Below, piece after piece: positions 1-8,446 of a stretch of 64,000 nt of DNA. The translations under genes and the position numbers were made by a program. The DNA comes from an uncultured Bacilli bacterium. Its GTDB lineage: Bacteria; Bacillota_I; Bacilli_A; RF39; UBA660. Every line of letters begins with the position of its first letter. Position 1 is the stretch's first letter. The stretch spans positions 184,732 to 248,731 of the forward strand of contig CAKOXX010000001.1 in the NCBI GenBank assembly GCA_934130405.1, written 5' to 3'. The notes under the pieces were generated by a model. The model saw only the letters and a list, made by a program, of their open reading frames with translations, searched no databases and was not told where the DNA came from.

Positions 1-263
1 TAAAAGTCAAAAGGTATTTCGCCTTCTTCCATTTCAAAACATTTATGTTCAAGGAAATGAGCGATACCATGTGGAAAATCAACCATTTCTTTTTTACCAT
101 AAGGAACAAAAGAGTTAGTTAAAGCTCCATAGTAAGTTCCAAAATTAATAAAATAATTTTTCTTTTTATCATTATCATCAGGAAGAAGAATAATATCTAA
201 TCCATTGGGAAGCAACTCACGATAATAGTAAGTATCAGTTCCTTTTATTTCATACTTAGTCAT
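1..263 (-). CDS. ymfH: M16 family zinc peptidase YmfH, N-terminal part (cut by window edge)
   Basis: The first 87 codons of an M16-type peptidase run off the left edge. The visible part contains HFLEH, the inverted zinc motif HxxEH of the pitrilysin/insulinase family, about 72 residues in. Its ATG (261-263) lies inside the end of the upstream yfmF gene, overlapping it by 8 bases, with a strong AAAGGGGG ribosome binding site. In Bacillus the YmfF/YmfH pair sits together and YmfF is linked to 5-aminopentanol modification of EF-P. Here YmfH keeps the metal motif and would be the catalytic partner; that role is inferred from family knowledge. Confidence 0.8.
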   Translation of the reverse strand, partial: MTKYEIKGTDTYYYRELLPNGLDIILLPDDNDKKKNYFINFGTYYGALTNSFVPYGKKEMVDFPHGIAHFLEHKCFEMEEGEIPFDF

Positions 264-1527
264 TATTTACCCCCTTTAAACAGAATATGGTATGAATACC
301 AACTTTATTAGCAACAGAAACTATTTCCTCTTTACTAACCATCAACATCTTTTCTCTTTTAGTATCAAAATCATCTACGCCTAAAACTTCCATCATATAA
401 TAGCAATCAATTATTTCTAATGGACTTTCTAACATATCATCAAGAGCAGTAGTAAAGTACTCTTTCGCTTTAACGATATCTTCATTAGTAAAGTTACCTT
501 TTTTCAAGTTTTTAATTTCTTTTTCAATTAAATCTAAAGCTTTCTTCTCCATTCCTGGTGTTACCCCAGACCTAATTAATATTAAGTCATCACATTTATT
601 AGGAACACTACCGATATAATAAGCAAGTGATGACTTTTCTCTAACTTCTTTAAAAAGGTAAGAATTATCTCCTCCACCTAAGATTATATTATATAAAGTT
701 AGTGGATATTTTCTTTCATAATCAGTTAAGTCTTTTAAATTTAGAGCTAAAGCTAACTGACTTTGTTTAGCATCAGATATTTCTTCAACATAGTTAGTTT
801 TTTTATTTGGAGTAACATCTACTTGAATATCATCATTCTCTTTCTTAAAAGTATCAAAGGGAAATAACTCTTTAATCATCTTCTCTGTCTCATCAACTGA
901 AACATCACCAAGAACAAAGATATCAACTAAATCATGTCTCATCATCGCTTCATAATATTCGTAAAGATTCTCTAAAGTGATACTATTTAAATCTTCTAAA
1001 TAACCAGCACCTCTAATAGAAACCGGACTATCTTTATCTATTTCATCCATTAATCTAACAGCAGCATAACGAGCTTTATCGTCAGATAAACTTTCAATAT
1101 TTGCTTTCTTCCGTTCATAGACAATATCAAATTCTTCTTTATAGAAGGCACAATCTTTAACTTTTGGTCTAAATAAAATAGCGGATAAAAAAGAAAGAGA
1201 TGCTTTAAAATTTCCTTCTTCCGTATATTTATCATTTAATACTTTTAAGGTAATGGAAGTATCAAAATAGTTACCAAGTCTTCTTAGACCATGCGTAATA
1301 TTAGCAGCATATAAGTCTTGTTGTTTTAAAGTAATTTCTCTTTTACTAGGATAGTCTTTACTAGATAAAAAGAGTATTCTATTCAAAAAACTTCTTTTTG
1401 TTATGTTGTCCTTTATGGCTTTTTCTCGTAAATGAATCTTAACAGTTATTGTCTTATAACTAGTTGTCTTTATAAAGTGCAATTTATAAGCACCTAAATC
1501 TTTTCTTGTATATTGCATTCTTATCAC
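256..1527 (-). CDS. yfmF: M16-like protein YfmF, EF-P modification-associated
   Basis: This 423-residue M16-fold protein has the length and order expected for the YfmF/YmfF family (EF-P 5-aminopentanol modification-associated protein). No HxxEH motif is visible in its N-terminal half, so it looks like the non-catalytic member of a two-protein M16 pair. The catalytic member is the gene directly downstream, overlapping by 8 bases. The C-terminal half shows the usual M16 pattern around 'GGGDNSYLFKEVREK'. The same window encodes EF-P (58476-59033) with the modifiable lysine, which fits this annotation. The substrate is not evident from the sequence. Confidence 0.75.
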   Translation of the reverse strand: MIRMQYTRKDLGAYKLHFIKTTSYKTITVKIHLREKAIKDNITKRSFLNRILFLSSKDYPSKREITLKQQDLYAANITHGLRRLGNYFDTSITLKVLNDKYTEEGNFKASLSFLSAILFRPKVKDCAFYKEEFDIVYERKKANIESLSDDKARYAAVRLMDEIDKDSPVSIRGAGYLEDLNSITLENLYEYYEAMMRHDLVDIFVLGDVSVDETEKMIKELFPFDTFKKENDDIQVDVTPNKKTNYVEEISDAKQSQLALALNLKDLTDYERKYPLTLYNIILGGGDNSYLFKEVREKSSLAYYIGSVPNKCDDLILIRSGVTPGMEKKALDLIEKEIKNLKKGNFTNEDIVKAKEYFTTALDDMLESPLEIIDCYYMMEVLGVDDFDTKREKMLMVSKEEIVSVANKVGIHTIFCLKGVNND

Positions 1528-1557
1528 CTTTTCATAGTATTTACTAAATATTTATTT

Positions 1558-2271
1558 TTATTCAATAACTGTATCTAATGCTACTTTTATCATATCGTCA
1601 AGAGCTTTTTCACGTTCTTCACTTGATAAATAAGCTTTTTCGTAGATTGAATCAACAACAGTTAAAACACAACCAGCTTGTTTCTTTAAATGTTCACTCA
1701 TACAGTAAAGAATAGCACATTCCATTTCTGATACTAACGTATCAACTGAACTATCGTAGTTTTTAAAGTATGTATCTTTATCAACATAAACATCAAAGAT
1801 GTCACTAGTCATTACTGTACCCTTTTGAACGTTATATGCAGAATCTTTAGCATGTTTATATAAAGAATCTACTAGTTTAGTGTCTCCTTTAAATATTTGT
1901 TTAGTATCATTAAAGAATAGTTTAGGATAACTTGACAAAGTATAAGCAGCATCAGCTATGACCAAATCACGTACTTTAACACTTTCTTTATTACTACCAC
2001 AAGTACCTATTCTAATTATTTTTTCAACATCATAAAATTTATACAATTCATAAGCATAAATGCCAATAGATGGTCCACCCATACCTGACGCAAAGATAGT
2101 AACATCTACACCTTTATACTTACCAGTAAAGCCTAACATTCCTCTAGTTTGATTGATACATTTAGCATCAGTTAAAAACTTAGAAGCCACATACTTAGCT
2201 CTTAACGGATCACCAGGCATTAATACTCTTTTAGCAATTTCTTCTTTTTTACTTTCTATATGTGCAGTCAT
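1558..2271 (-). CDS. deoD: purine-nucleoside phosphorylase DeoD
   Basis: Cleaves purine (deoxy)nucleosides with phosphate to base and (deoxy)ribose-1-phosphate in the salvage pathway. Family signatures are visible: MPGDPLRAK near the N-terminus, RIGTCGS in the middle and the SEMECA segment of the hexameric trimeric-type nucleoside phosphorylases. The start is placed at the ATG at 2271 because AAAGGAGA lies about 8 bases before it; the longer reading frame (to 2304) adds 11 residues without family similarity and has no suitable binding site. The product is 237 residues, normal for DeoD. It is cytoplasmic and stands alone between yfmF and the surface-protein operon. Confidence 0.93.
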   Translation of the reverse strand: MTAHIESKKEEIAKRVLMPGDPLRAKYVASKFLTDAKCINQTRGMLGFTGKYKGVDVTIFASGMGGPSIGIYAYELYKFYDVEKIIRIGTCGSNKESVKVRDLVIADAAYTLSSYPKLFFNDTKQIFKGDTKLVDSLYKHAKDSAYNVQKGTVMTSDIFDVYVDKDTYFKNYDSSVDTLVSEMECAILYCMSEHLKKQAGCVLTVVDSIYEKAYLSSEEREKALDDMIKVALDTVIE

Positions 2272-2324
2272 TTCATCTTCTCCTTTACATTTTAATTTTA
2301 GCACGGACCTATTCTTTTTTAAAG

Positions 2325-2356
2325 TAAAAAAGTAACCTCTTTACATAAAGGCTACT
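2325..2356 (-). terminator. Rho-independent terminator of the first TasA/lectin operon
   Basis: Read on the minus strand, an imperfect stem (AGTAGCCTTT / AAAGAGGTTACT, loop ATGT) is followed by TTTTTT. It lies directly after the stop codon of the 597-residue surface protein gene and separates that operon from deoD. Confidence 0.7.
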
Positions 2357-4148
2357 AATTAGTTGCTATTTTAAATGGTGCTATTGCTGTTCCATCTCCA
2401 AATGATATTGTAACATCAGCTTTTAAATTTATAACTGGTCTTACTCCATACACAAATGTAACATCAAAATATGGTGTCAAATTTCCATTTTCCGTAACAT
2501 TACTAACTACAGAAATAGTGCTACTAGGAGAAAAATATGATGGCGACATAGTATGATATGAAATTCCATTGTATAGATAAAATTTATTGTTTTCATAATT
2601 CATCATTCCACCAGCCATTGCCACTTCATCTGCGGTTATAGTAGCAACTGGATATTCCAAATGTGCATTAATATTTTTAGCCATAAAACTATCCTCTTTC
2701 GAATTGCATTTTAAAAGTGGTTGTTTTTTTTTAAATAATCTATTATATACACCATATGATATATAATCAGATATAGTAAATTTATCATTATCAAGTATAC
2801 TTCTATCATTACAAAATATTTCATCAGAAATATACTGACCATAATTTATAATATTCTTGCCATACCATTCATCAATTGTTTGTTTTAATGGTGAATTTTG
2901 AGTATTTAGCAAAATATCATTGTAATTAGTACTACTATATGAGATTGGCTGTACTATCATAGTTTTATCGTTTGAATATTCAACTATCTTATAAAGTACA
3001 TTGCAGCTTGTACTTAAACAACTATATAAATTATTTGATACAATTTCATCATGATTATCTTTCCAGGTTAGTTGTTTTATTGTTCCTGTTAAAGTGAATT
3101 TCTTAGTTGATTTATCAAAGGTGTATCCTGTTCCATAGTTGTATTTTTGTGTATTCGTAAACCAATCATACCTAGTAGTAGAATTATTTTCATGTAATTC
3201 AAAGTCTTCATTATACATATAGCCAACATAAGTTGGATCCCAATATTTATCATTAAAAGCAGAGCCTCCTATAATAGTTGCTTTTCCTGTATCGTTTGTC
3301 TTTTTACCAGCATAAATCATACGAATACTTCCATCACCATTACGACGGATGATTCTCCAGATGAAGCCTGCGAATGATACATAGTTATTCTTTACTGCTC
3401 CTCGATAATAATAACTATCTCCTTCATCATCTGCTGCCATAAAAAGTCCTTCATCTGTTGTTGCTGTTTTACTAAAGTCTGGAGTACCTTTTGCTACTAT
3501 ATTTTGTTTAGCTTTTTCTACAGTAGACTCATGATTATTCATTACTAACATACAATCTGATAGAGTATTGAAACCATTATCCTTGCAATAACTATCACCT
3601 TGACCTACTACTACTTTTATCTTTCCAAAATAGTATTTATTCATTGCTGTATTATCTGCATCTATTGATAACCATACTCTTAAATTAAATTTATCTGTTG
3701 CTTTACTTTTAATTGTTCCTGTATATAATGCATTTGATATAGTTGATAAATTACTTGTTTTTAATGATTCACTATCACTTGCTAAGTTATATCTTATGAA
3801 TTTATATGGTACTAATTCACAATCTGTTCCACATTTATTCTTAGCTTCTTTATCATCTTCTAAATAAATAGTATATTTTAAATCTGTAGTACCATTATTT
3901 ATTAAGAGAAAACTATAAGGTTCACTACTTAGTCCTTCACTATCTTCTTGAGGAATAGCATTTGTAAGACTTATATCTTTAGAACTAGAATCATCTAGTT
4001 TTACATCTAAATCACCTATCTTATAGATAACTTTATTACTACTACCAACTATATTCTTTGTAAGTAAGGCATAACTAGTACCTATTATTAGCGTAATAGC
4101 TATTACTAAAAATAATAGATACCAATACTTTTTATTAATTTTAATCAT
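2355..4148 (-). CDS. surface protein: TasA-like N-terminus plus C-type-lectin-like C-terminus (copy A2)
   Basis: This 597-residue protein starts with a signal/anchor helix (residues about 9-29, ending GTSYALL) followed by a TasA/camelysin-like beta domain (to about 185). A long Cys-containing region with YCKDNGFNTLSDCM follows, then a C-terminal domain ending GVRPVINLKAD. That ending resembles the C-type-lectin/formylglycine-enzyme-like domains found in many Firmicutes surface proteins and in variable proteins of diversity-generating retroelements; this is pattern recognition, not a search result. It is the second gene of a pair: the related 621-residue gene lies 15 bases upstream. Its N-terminal domain and variable patch are the most diverged of the four paralogs in the window. 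It is probably exported and surface-exposed; the ligand is unknown. Confidence 0.6.
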   Translation of the reverse strand: MIKINKKYWYLLFLVIAITLIIGTSYALLTKNIVGSSNKVIYKIGDLDVKLDDSSSKDISLTNAIPQEDSEGLSSEPYSFLLINNGTTDLKYTIYLEDDKEAKNKCGTDCELVPYKFIRYNLASDSESLKTSNLSTISNALYTGTIKSKATDKFNLRVWLSIDADNTAMNKYYFGKIKVVVGQGDSYCKDNGFNTLSDCMLVMNNHESTVEKAKQNIVAKGTPDFSKTATTDEGLFMAADDEGDSYYYRGAVKNNYVSFAGFIWRIIRRNGDGSIRMIYAGKKTNDTGKATIIGGSAFNDKYWDPTYVGYMYNEDFELHENNSTTRYDWFTNTQKYNYGTGYTFDKSTKKFTLTGTIKQLTWKDNHDEIVSNNLYSCLSTSCNVLYKIVEYSNDKTMIVQPISYSSTNYNDILLNTQNSPLKQTIDEWYGKNIINYGQYISDEIFCNDRSILDNDKFTISDYISYGVYNRLFKKKQPLLKCNSKEDSFMAKNINAHLEYPVATITADEVAMAGGMMNYENNKFYLYNGISYHTMSPSYFSPSSTISVVSNVTENGNLTPYFDVTFVYGVRPVINLKADVTISFGDGTAIAPFKIATN

Positions 4149-4163
4149 ATTGTTCCACCCCTC

Positions 4164-6029
4164 TTATATTTTAACCACATAGGGATTTAAAGCAGTTCCA
4201 TCGCCTTTAGTTATTAACGTATCAGCTTTTATATTTATGACTGGACGAGTCCCAAAGGAATCAGTCATGCGGCGCCAAGGATTCAAGCTACCAGAGGGAG
4301 CAACATACCAGACAAGTGCATAAGAGTGATAAGGATAGAAACGACCAGGCGAAAGAGACCACTGATATTGTCCATTATATAAATAATAATTTGTATTTAC
4401 CGTATTAAATACACCACCAGCCATTGCCATTTCATCTGCTGTTATTAGTGCCACTGGATAGTCTAATTTTGCACTTGCATTAGATACCTTGAATTTATCA
4501 TTAGCTTGTGTGCATTTCAAACTTGGTGACCTTTTATCTACATTTCTGTTACATGCTCCATAGAATGTATATGAATCTAATTTATATCCTGTTCCACTTG
4601 AAATACTTCTATCATTGCAAAATGTTTCATCTGCTAGTTTTGAAGTATAAGCAATTAGATTATTTTTATACCAAGTATCTATTGTTGTTTTAATAGTTGA
4701 ATTTGTATTATTTATTTGAGCTGTTGCTAAACTTTTTGAACTATAACTTATTGGTTTTACTATCATTGTATCATCACTGTTATATCCTGTTACTTTATAT
4801 ATCACATTACAAGATGTATTTAAACAACTATATAACTGGCTTTTTACTATTTCATCATGATTATCTTTCCATATTAGTTGTTTTATTGTTCCTGTTAAAG
4901 TAAATTTCTTAGTAGAGACATCAAATGTATATCCTGTTCCATAGTTATATTTTAATGTATTAGTAAACCAGTTATAATCTGTTGTTCCATTATTCTCATA
5001 TAATTCAAAATCTTCGTTGTATTTATATCCTTCGTAAGTTGGATCCCAATACTTACTATTGAATGGTGATTTTCCTATAGTGGTTGCTTCTCCTGTATCA
5101 CTGGTTGATTTTCCTGAATAAATCATTCTAACAGAACCATCTCCATTACGACGAATTATTCTCCAAGTAAATCCTGCAAATGAGACATAGTTATTCTTGA
5201 CTGCTCCTCGATAATAATAACTTTCTCCTTCATCATCTTCTGACATAAAAAGTCCTTCATCAGTGGTTGCTGTTTTAGAGAAATCTGGTGTTCCTTTAGC
5301 TTTAATATTAGTTTTAGCTGTATCTACTGAAGATTCGTGATTATTCATTACTAACATACAATCTGATAAAGTATTGAAACCATTATCTTTACAATAAGTA
5401 TCTTCTACTTCTGCTACCGTATCACTGGTTTGTCCATACACATTTACTTTTACTTTATAAACTAATCCACCATTATCGTTCTGGGGATTATAATTTTCAT
5501 CGACCCATAATCTTAATCGATATTTAATTTCTGTATCTCCTTGTTGATTTAAATTACCTACAAATAAACTCATCATGTCAGATGGTCGTCCTGTATAAAC
5601 ATTGCTAGTTGAATCTTCTGAATAAGTCTTCGGTGGCATCGCTTCTTCTTCAGTAGCGTCTGAATTAACTTTTGTTAAATAAAACTTAACATTCTTTCCA
5701 TCGAAAGTATTTCCATTTTCTTCTTTGGCTGCTATCTCATAGTTAATATCAGTATTTCCAACGATTGATGATTTAACGGTAAAATCAAAATATTCTCCGG
5801 AATTTGATAATTTCTTTCCAGTGGAATCGGTCGTTGGAAGAGCATTATTCATAGAAATGACATTAGTACTTTCAACATACTCCATAGAGATTGCACCAGT
5901 AGTTATGGTATTTAACTTTTGACCTATTTCTGAATAATTAAAAGCAGCATAACTGATACCAATAACAGTAATTAGTAAGATAAAAGTTGTTCCGATAGTT
6001 AATATATTTTTAAACTTTTGTTTATTCAT
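4164..6029 (-). CDS. surface protein: TasA-like N-terminus plus C-type-lectin-like C-terminus (copy A1)
   Basis: This 621-residue protein has an N-terminal hydrophobic segment (about 10-28, ending GISYAAF), a TasA-like domain to about 205 (it contains RLRLWVDENY), a Cys-rich linker (YCKDNGFNTLSDCM) and a lectin-like C-terminal domain ending FGTRPVINIKAD. Bases 4242-4364 encode a 41-codon patch that differs sharply from the paralog at 25750-27612 in scattered codons while neighbouring codons are identical. It is the first gene of a two-gene operon behind the leader at 6063-6276, with ribosome binding site AAAGGAA. Adhesion or matrix formation at the cell surface is the likeliest role, inferred from domain type only. 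Confidence 0.62.
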   Translation of the reverse strand: MNKQKFKNILTIGTTFILLITVIGISYAAFNYSEIGQKLNTITTGAISMEYVESTNVISMNNALPTTDSTGKKLSNSGEYFDFTVKSSIVGNTDINYEIAAKEENGNTFDGKNVKFYLTKVNSDATEEEAMPPKTYSEDSTSNVYTGRPSDMMSLFVGNLNQQGDTEIKYRLRLWVDENYNPQNDNGGLVYKVKVNVYGQTSDTVAEVEDTYCKDNGFNTLSDCMLVMNNHESSVDTAKTNIKAKGTPDFSKTATTDEGLFMSEDDEGESYYYRGAVKNNYVSFAGFTWRIIRRNGDGSVRMIYSGKSTSDTGEATTIGKSPFNSKYWDPTYEGYKYNEDFELYENNGTTDYNWFTNTLKYNYGTGYTFDVSTKKFTLTGTIKQLIWKDNHDEIVKSQLYSCLNTSCNVIYKVTGYNSDDTMIVKPISYSSKSLATAQINNTNSTIKTTIDTWYKNNLIAYTSKLADETFCNDRSISSGTGYKLDSYTFYGACNRNVDKRSPSLKCTQANDKFKVSNASAKLDYPVALITADEMAMAGGVFNTVNTNYYLYNGQYQWSLSPGRFYPYHSYALVWYVAPSGSLNPWRRMTDSFGTRPVINIKADTLITKGDGTALNPYVVKI

Positions 6030-6062
6030 AAAGACTTATTCCTTTCATTTTAGTATTACACA

Positions 6063-6106
6063 AAAAAGATAGATTTATACCATCTAGTAGTATTTAATCT
6101 ATCTTT
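6063..6106 (-). terminator. attenuator-like hairpin in leader A
   Basis: On the minus strand, AAAGATAGATT pairs with AATCTATCTTT and is followed by a T run, forming an intrinsic terminator inside the 5' leader, about 35 bases upstream of the surface-protein start codon. Leader B carries the same hairpin (27649-27693). A terminator between promoter and gene, downstream of another conserved structure, is the arrangement of transcription attenuation; the trigger is unknown. Confidence 0.65.
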
Positions 6107-6142
6107 ATTCCACGATAAAAGAAAGTAAGTCTTTTTCTTAAA

Positions 6143-6203
6143 TTAGTAAGTACCCCCCCCCACGTTAATTTCTGGTTAACTTGAGTCAATTGATACATAC
6201 TAA
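6143..6203 (-). promoter_or_regulatory. conserved structured leader element A (riboswitch-like, class not recognised)
   Basis: On the minus strand TTAGTATGTA and TACTTACTAA close a stem with one internal T-T mismatch. Inside it GTTAA and TTAAC form a short hairpin (6164-6180), followed by a G-rich strand that includes nine consecutive G. Leader B (27729-27789) conserves both helices and the G-rich strand with base differences elsewhere. I could not match it to a riboswitch class that I know. It lies between a promoter-like region and the attenuator hairpin. Confidence 0.5.
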
Positions 6204-6236
6204 TCACCTACTTCCTATTTTTTATTATCAGTATTT

Positions 6237-6276
6237 TTGACATCTTAATCGTATCATAATCTTTGACATTTTACAA
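6237..6276 (-). promoter_or_regulatory. promoter-like region with paired TTGACAT/ATGTCAA repeats, operon A
   Basis: On the minus strand a possible -35 TTGTAA (6271-6276) is followed 17 bases later by a weak -10 TACGAT (6248-6253). ATGTCAA occurs at 6263-6269, inside the spacer, and again at 6237-6243, near the expected start of transcription. The two copies are 26 bases apart, and operon B has the same arrangement and spacing. Repeats placed around a promoter suggest an operator; no regulator is identified. Confidence 0.4.
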
Positions 6277-6284
6277 CAGAGATT

Positions 6285-6815
6285 TTACTCACTCAAACCA
6301 TGAATCTTTTTAATGTCATCATCACTTACTTTGTCTAAAGTCCATTTACCATCTTTTTTAGTAAGAGTAAAAATTATTGTATATTTAGTTTTATTAGTAG
6401 TAGCTTTTAACTTCTTTATCTTATATTCTTCTATCTTTTCTTTCCTTGATTTATCTTTTTCATCTTTGAAATCATCACTATTTTTATCTATATCTTCATT
6501 AACATTTTCTAAAGTATTATAGTAATCAAATACTTCTATTTCTACTTCAACATTTGCTGTTGTTCCATCTATTTTTTCATCTTTTATCTTATAAGATAAA
6601 TTTTGATATTGCTTTAATAAAAGACTTTTATACTCTTTCTTATAATTATCACTAGCATTCATCTCTTCAATCGTATCATCAAGTTCTTTTACGATAGAAG
6701 TATCCATTGTTTGATACTTTCCTAAAAACTCCTCTACTTTACTAGATGGCGTATTCATAATATCAGTACACCCTGTTAGTAAGATAATACTTATTAATAT
6801 AATTAATTTCTTCAT
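6285..6815 (-). CDS. small lipoprotein of unknown function
   Basis: This 176-residue protein begins with a short lipoprotein signal peptide and lipobox LLTGC (Cys at residue 16), so the mature protein should be lipid-anchored on the outside of the membrane. The rest is rich in Lys, Asp and Glu, with a central segment (EVEIEVFDYYNTLENV) and a C-terminal part containing KYTIIFTLTKKDGKWTL, which looks like the end of a small cystatin/NTF2-like beta sheet domain. AAAGGAGG precedes the ATG. It lies just upstream of the first surface-protein leader but is probably a separate transcript. I do not recognise a named family. Confidence 0.6.
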   Translation of the reverse strand: MKKLIILISIILLTGCTDIMNTPSSKVEEFLGKYQTMDTSIVKELDDTIEEMNASDNYKKEYKSLLLKQYQNLSYKIKDEKIDGTTANVEVEIEVFDYYNTLENVNEDIDKNSDDFKDEKDKSRKEKIEEYKIKKLKATTNKTKYTIIFTLTKKDGKWTLDKVSDDDIKKIHGLSE

Positions 6816-6854
6816 ACTTTCCTCCTTTTAATATGATGTAGCAATTATTAAAAT

Positions 6855-7502
6855 TTATACATTTTTCTTAGAAATCATTGAAAAAAACTTTTTCAAATCA
6901 TTTATATAAGCACTATCTCCTTTATAAATATTTTCTTTTAATACAGTAAATTTATCCTTTATATTAGTTAATTCATCTTCAAAATATTCTTCATATAGAT
7001 AAGATATTTCTTCCTCTTGATTTTTTATTCCTGCTAGTTCTTTTAAAAGAAAAATTCTATTTTCTTGTTCTTTTCTAGTAAGATATAAATCTTTCTTGGC
7101 TATATTTTCTTTTTTATAACTAATCGGTGTTTCTACTAATTCCTCCGTCATTTCAATTACTTCTTCCTCTTCATCTATTATAAGAGAACTTTTATAAGTA
7201 CTATTACCTTTACTATCAAACTCTAAAGCGAAACACTTTCTCCCATCAGATAAAAGAACAGCATAAGGTATTTCTTTCACTTCACCATTAAAATAACATA
7301 AAGCTTTATTCCTTATCTTTAAAAGAAAACTAATATCAATTTTTATTTTATTAGTAAACAAATCTTCTATCATTGTTTTTGACACTTTAAATAAAGGGAT
7401 TTTCTTAATATGTTCTACTTCATCACTATCACACCATTCATAAAACTCACAACTATCTTCAAATTTCTTTAAATTAAGTAAAATATCATAGATATAAATC
7501 AT
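6855..7502 (-). CDS. hypothetical protein, DUF3603-like
   Basis: This 215-residue cytoplasmic protein opens with MIYIYDILLN and then FYEWCDSDEVEHIKKIPLFK. That resembles, from memory, the start of the DUF3603 family of Bacilli (which opens with a YIYDVW/FHEW pattern followed by a 'VPLLKV' type segment). The middle has SDGRKCFALEFDSKGNS and an acidic stretch, and the C-terminal third is helical with many charged residues. The start overlaps the stop of the upstream 71-residue membrane protein gene (ATGA), so the two are probably co-translated. The function is unknown; the family assignment is tentative. Confidence 0.5.
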   Translation of the reverse strand: MIYIYDILLNLKKFEDSCEFYEWCDSDEVEHIKKIPLFKVSKTMIEDLFTNKIKIDISFLLKIRNKALCYFNGEVKEIPYAVLLSDGRKCFALEFDSKGNSTYKSSLIIDEEEEVIEMTEELVETPISYKKENIAKKDLYLTRKEQENRIFLLKELAGIKNQEEEISYLYEEYFEDELTNIKDKFTVLKENIYKGDSAYINDLKKFFSMISKKNV

Positions 7503-7714
7503 CTTTCCCTATCCTTTCTATAAATAGAAATACTAAGAAGAATTATTCCTAGTAATAAACTATAATTTTTATAATGCGTTAACATAAAGATTAAATATTC
7601 TTTAAAAGAATAACCAAAAGTAAAAAGATTGGTATAACAAATCACATAAAACATACCGATAGTAGTAAATAGAATTCCTAAGAGATATATTATTATTCTA
7701 GTCAAATTATTCAC
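7499..7714 (-). CDS. small membrane protein, two transmembrane segments
   Basis: A 71-residue protein with two hydrophobic stretches (about 8-29 and 49-63) separated by a short loop, ending in the charged tail YRKDRER. The ribosome binding site TTAGGTGAAT lies before the ATG. Its stop overlaps the start of the DUF3603-like gene by four bases, so the two form a translationally coupled pair. No family was recognised. Confidence 0.5.
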   Translation of the reverse strand: MNNLTRIIIYLLGILFTTIGMFYVICYTNLFTFGYSFKEYLIFMLTHYKNYSLLLGIILLSISIYRKDRER

Positions 7715-7795
7715 CTAATATACTTTATTCCAATCTATTTTTAGTATACAAATTATTAATATTTTTATACAAAGAAAAAGACTTATTTTTAGACA

Positions 7796-7834
7796 TAAAT
7801 AAAACTCCTACAGCTTTCGTAAGAGTTTTAATTT
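7796..7834 (-). terminator. Rho-independent terminator
   Basis: Minus-strand stem AAAACTCTTACG / CTGTAGGAGTTTT with loop AAAG followed by TATTT. It follows the 137-residue hypothetical gene (7848-8261). Confidence 0.7.
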
Positions 7835-7847
7835 TATTAGTTAATAA

Positions 7848-8261
7848 TTAATATTCTTTATAAATTTGAAGACATTCATTATTAGAAAAAGATTCTTGTC
7901 CCCATAGTTTTTTAATATTTTGTACTGATAAATCATTAACATTAATTTTAGTTACATTAACTGGTGATTTATCATCATTCCAAGTATTATATAAATATAA
8001 AGAAAATCTATTTTTTAATAAGTCTTTAATATAATCAATAATAATTTCTGCATCTTCGTCATTATAATGCCATTCAATATAATTTACAAATTCTTTATCA
8101 GTATATTGACTAGCATAATATAAATCATCTTCTTTTTTTATTCTAAGAGCATGATTTTCATCAATAACACTTATGCTATTCTTTACTTTATCTGATGTAA
8201 CATGCATATTATCAAGTTCAGGCATTTCTTTATCACTTGCAAAAAATCTATATAAACTCAT
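7848..8261 (-). CDS. hypothetical protein, 137 residues
   Basis: Soluble, acidic protein without signal peptide or membrane segment. The N-terminal part (MSLYRFFASDKEMPEL) is followed by a short mixed region, and residues 50-110 look alpha/beta (EFVNYIEWHYNDEDAEIIIDY is the most regular part, with an amphipathic helix). A strong AGGAGGTG site precedes the ATG, and a terminator follows the stop, so it is a single-gene transcript. I recognise no family. The 185 bases upstream (8262-8446) hold only AT-rich sequence with no clear gene. Confidence 0.5.
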   Translation of the reverse strand: MSLYRFFASDKEMPELDNMHVTSDKVKNSISVIDENHALRIKKEDDLYYASQYTDKEFVNYIEWHYNDEDAEIIIDYIKDLLKNRFSLYLYNTWNDDKSPVNVTKINVNDLSVQNIKKLWGQESFSNNECLQIYKEY

Positions 8262-8446
8262 CTTCTACACCTCCTACATTTTTAACCAATATATCATAAG
8301 GCATTAATATTATGTGCACTACTACATAAATAATTGCTTATGTAACACATAATTTATCATTAAGTCACATCAAAGTCTACATATATTTTATAAAAATTAC
8401 TCTTTATAATAGCAAAAAGGAACAAATCTAACTAGACTTCTTCCTT

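Noticed and set aside
6143..6203. Naming leader A as a c-di-GMP, T-box or SRP-type RNA
   Set aside because: I compared it with the consensus motifs that I remember (GEMM, T-box AGGGTGG box, SRP GGAAG loop, preQ1, purine, THF) and found no convincing match.
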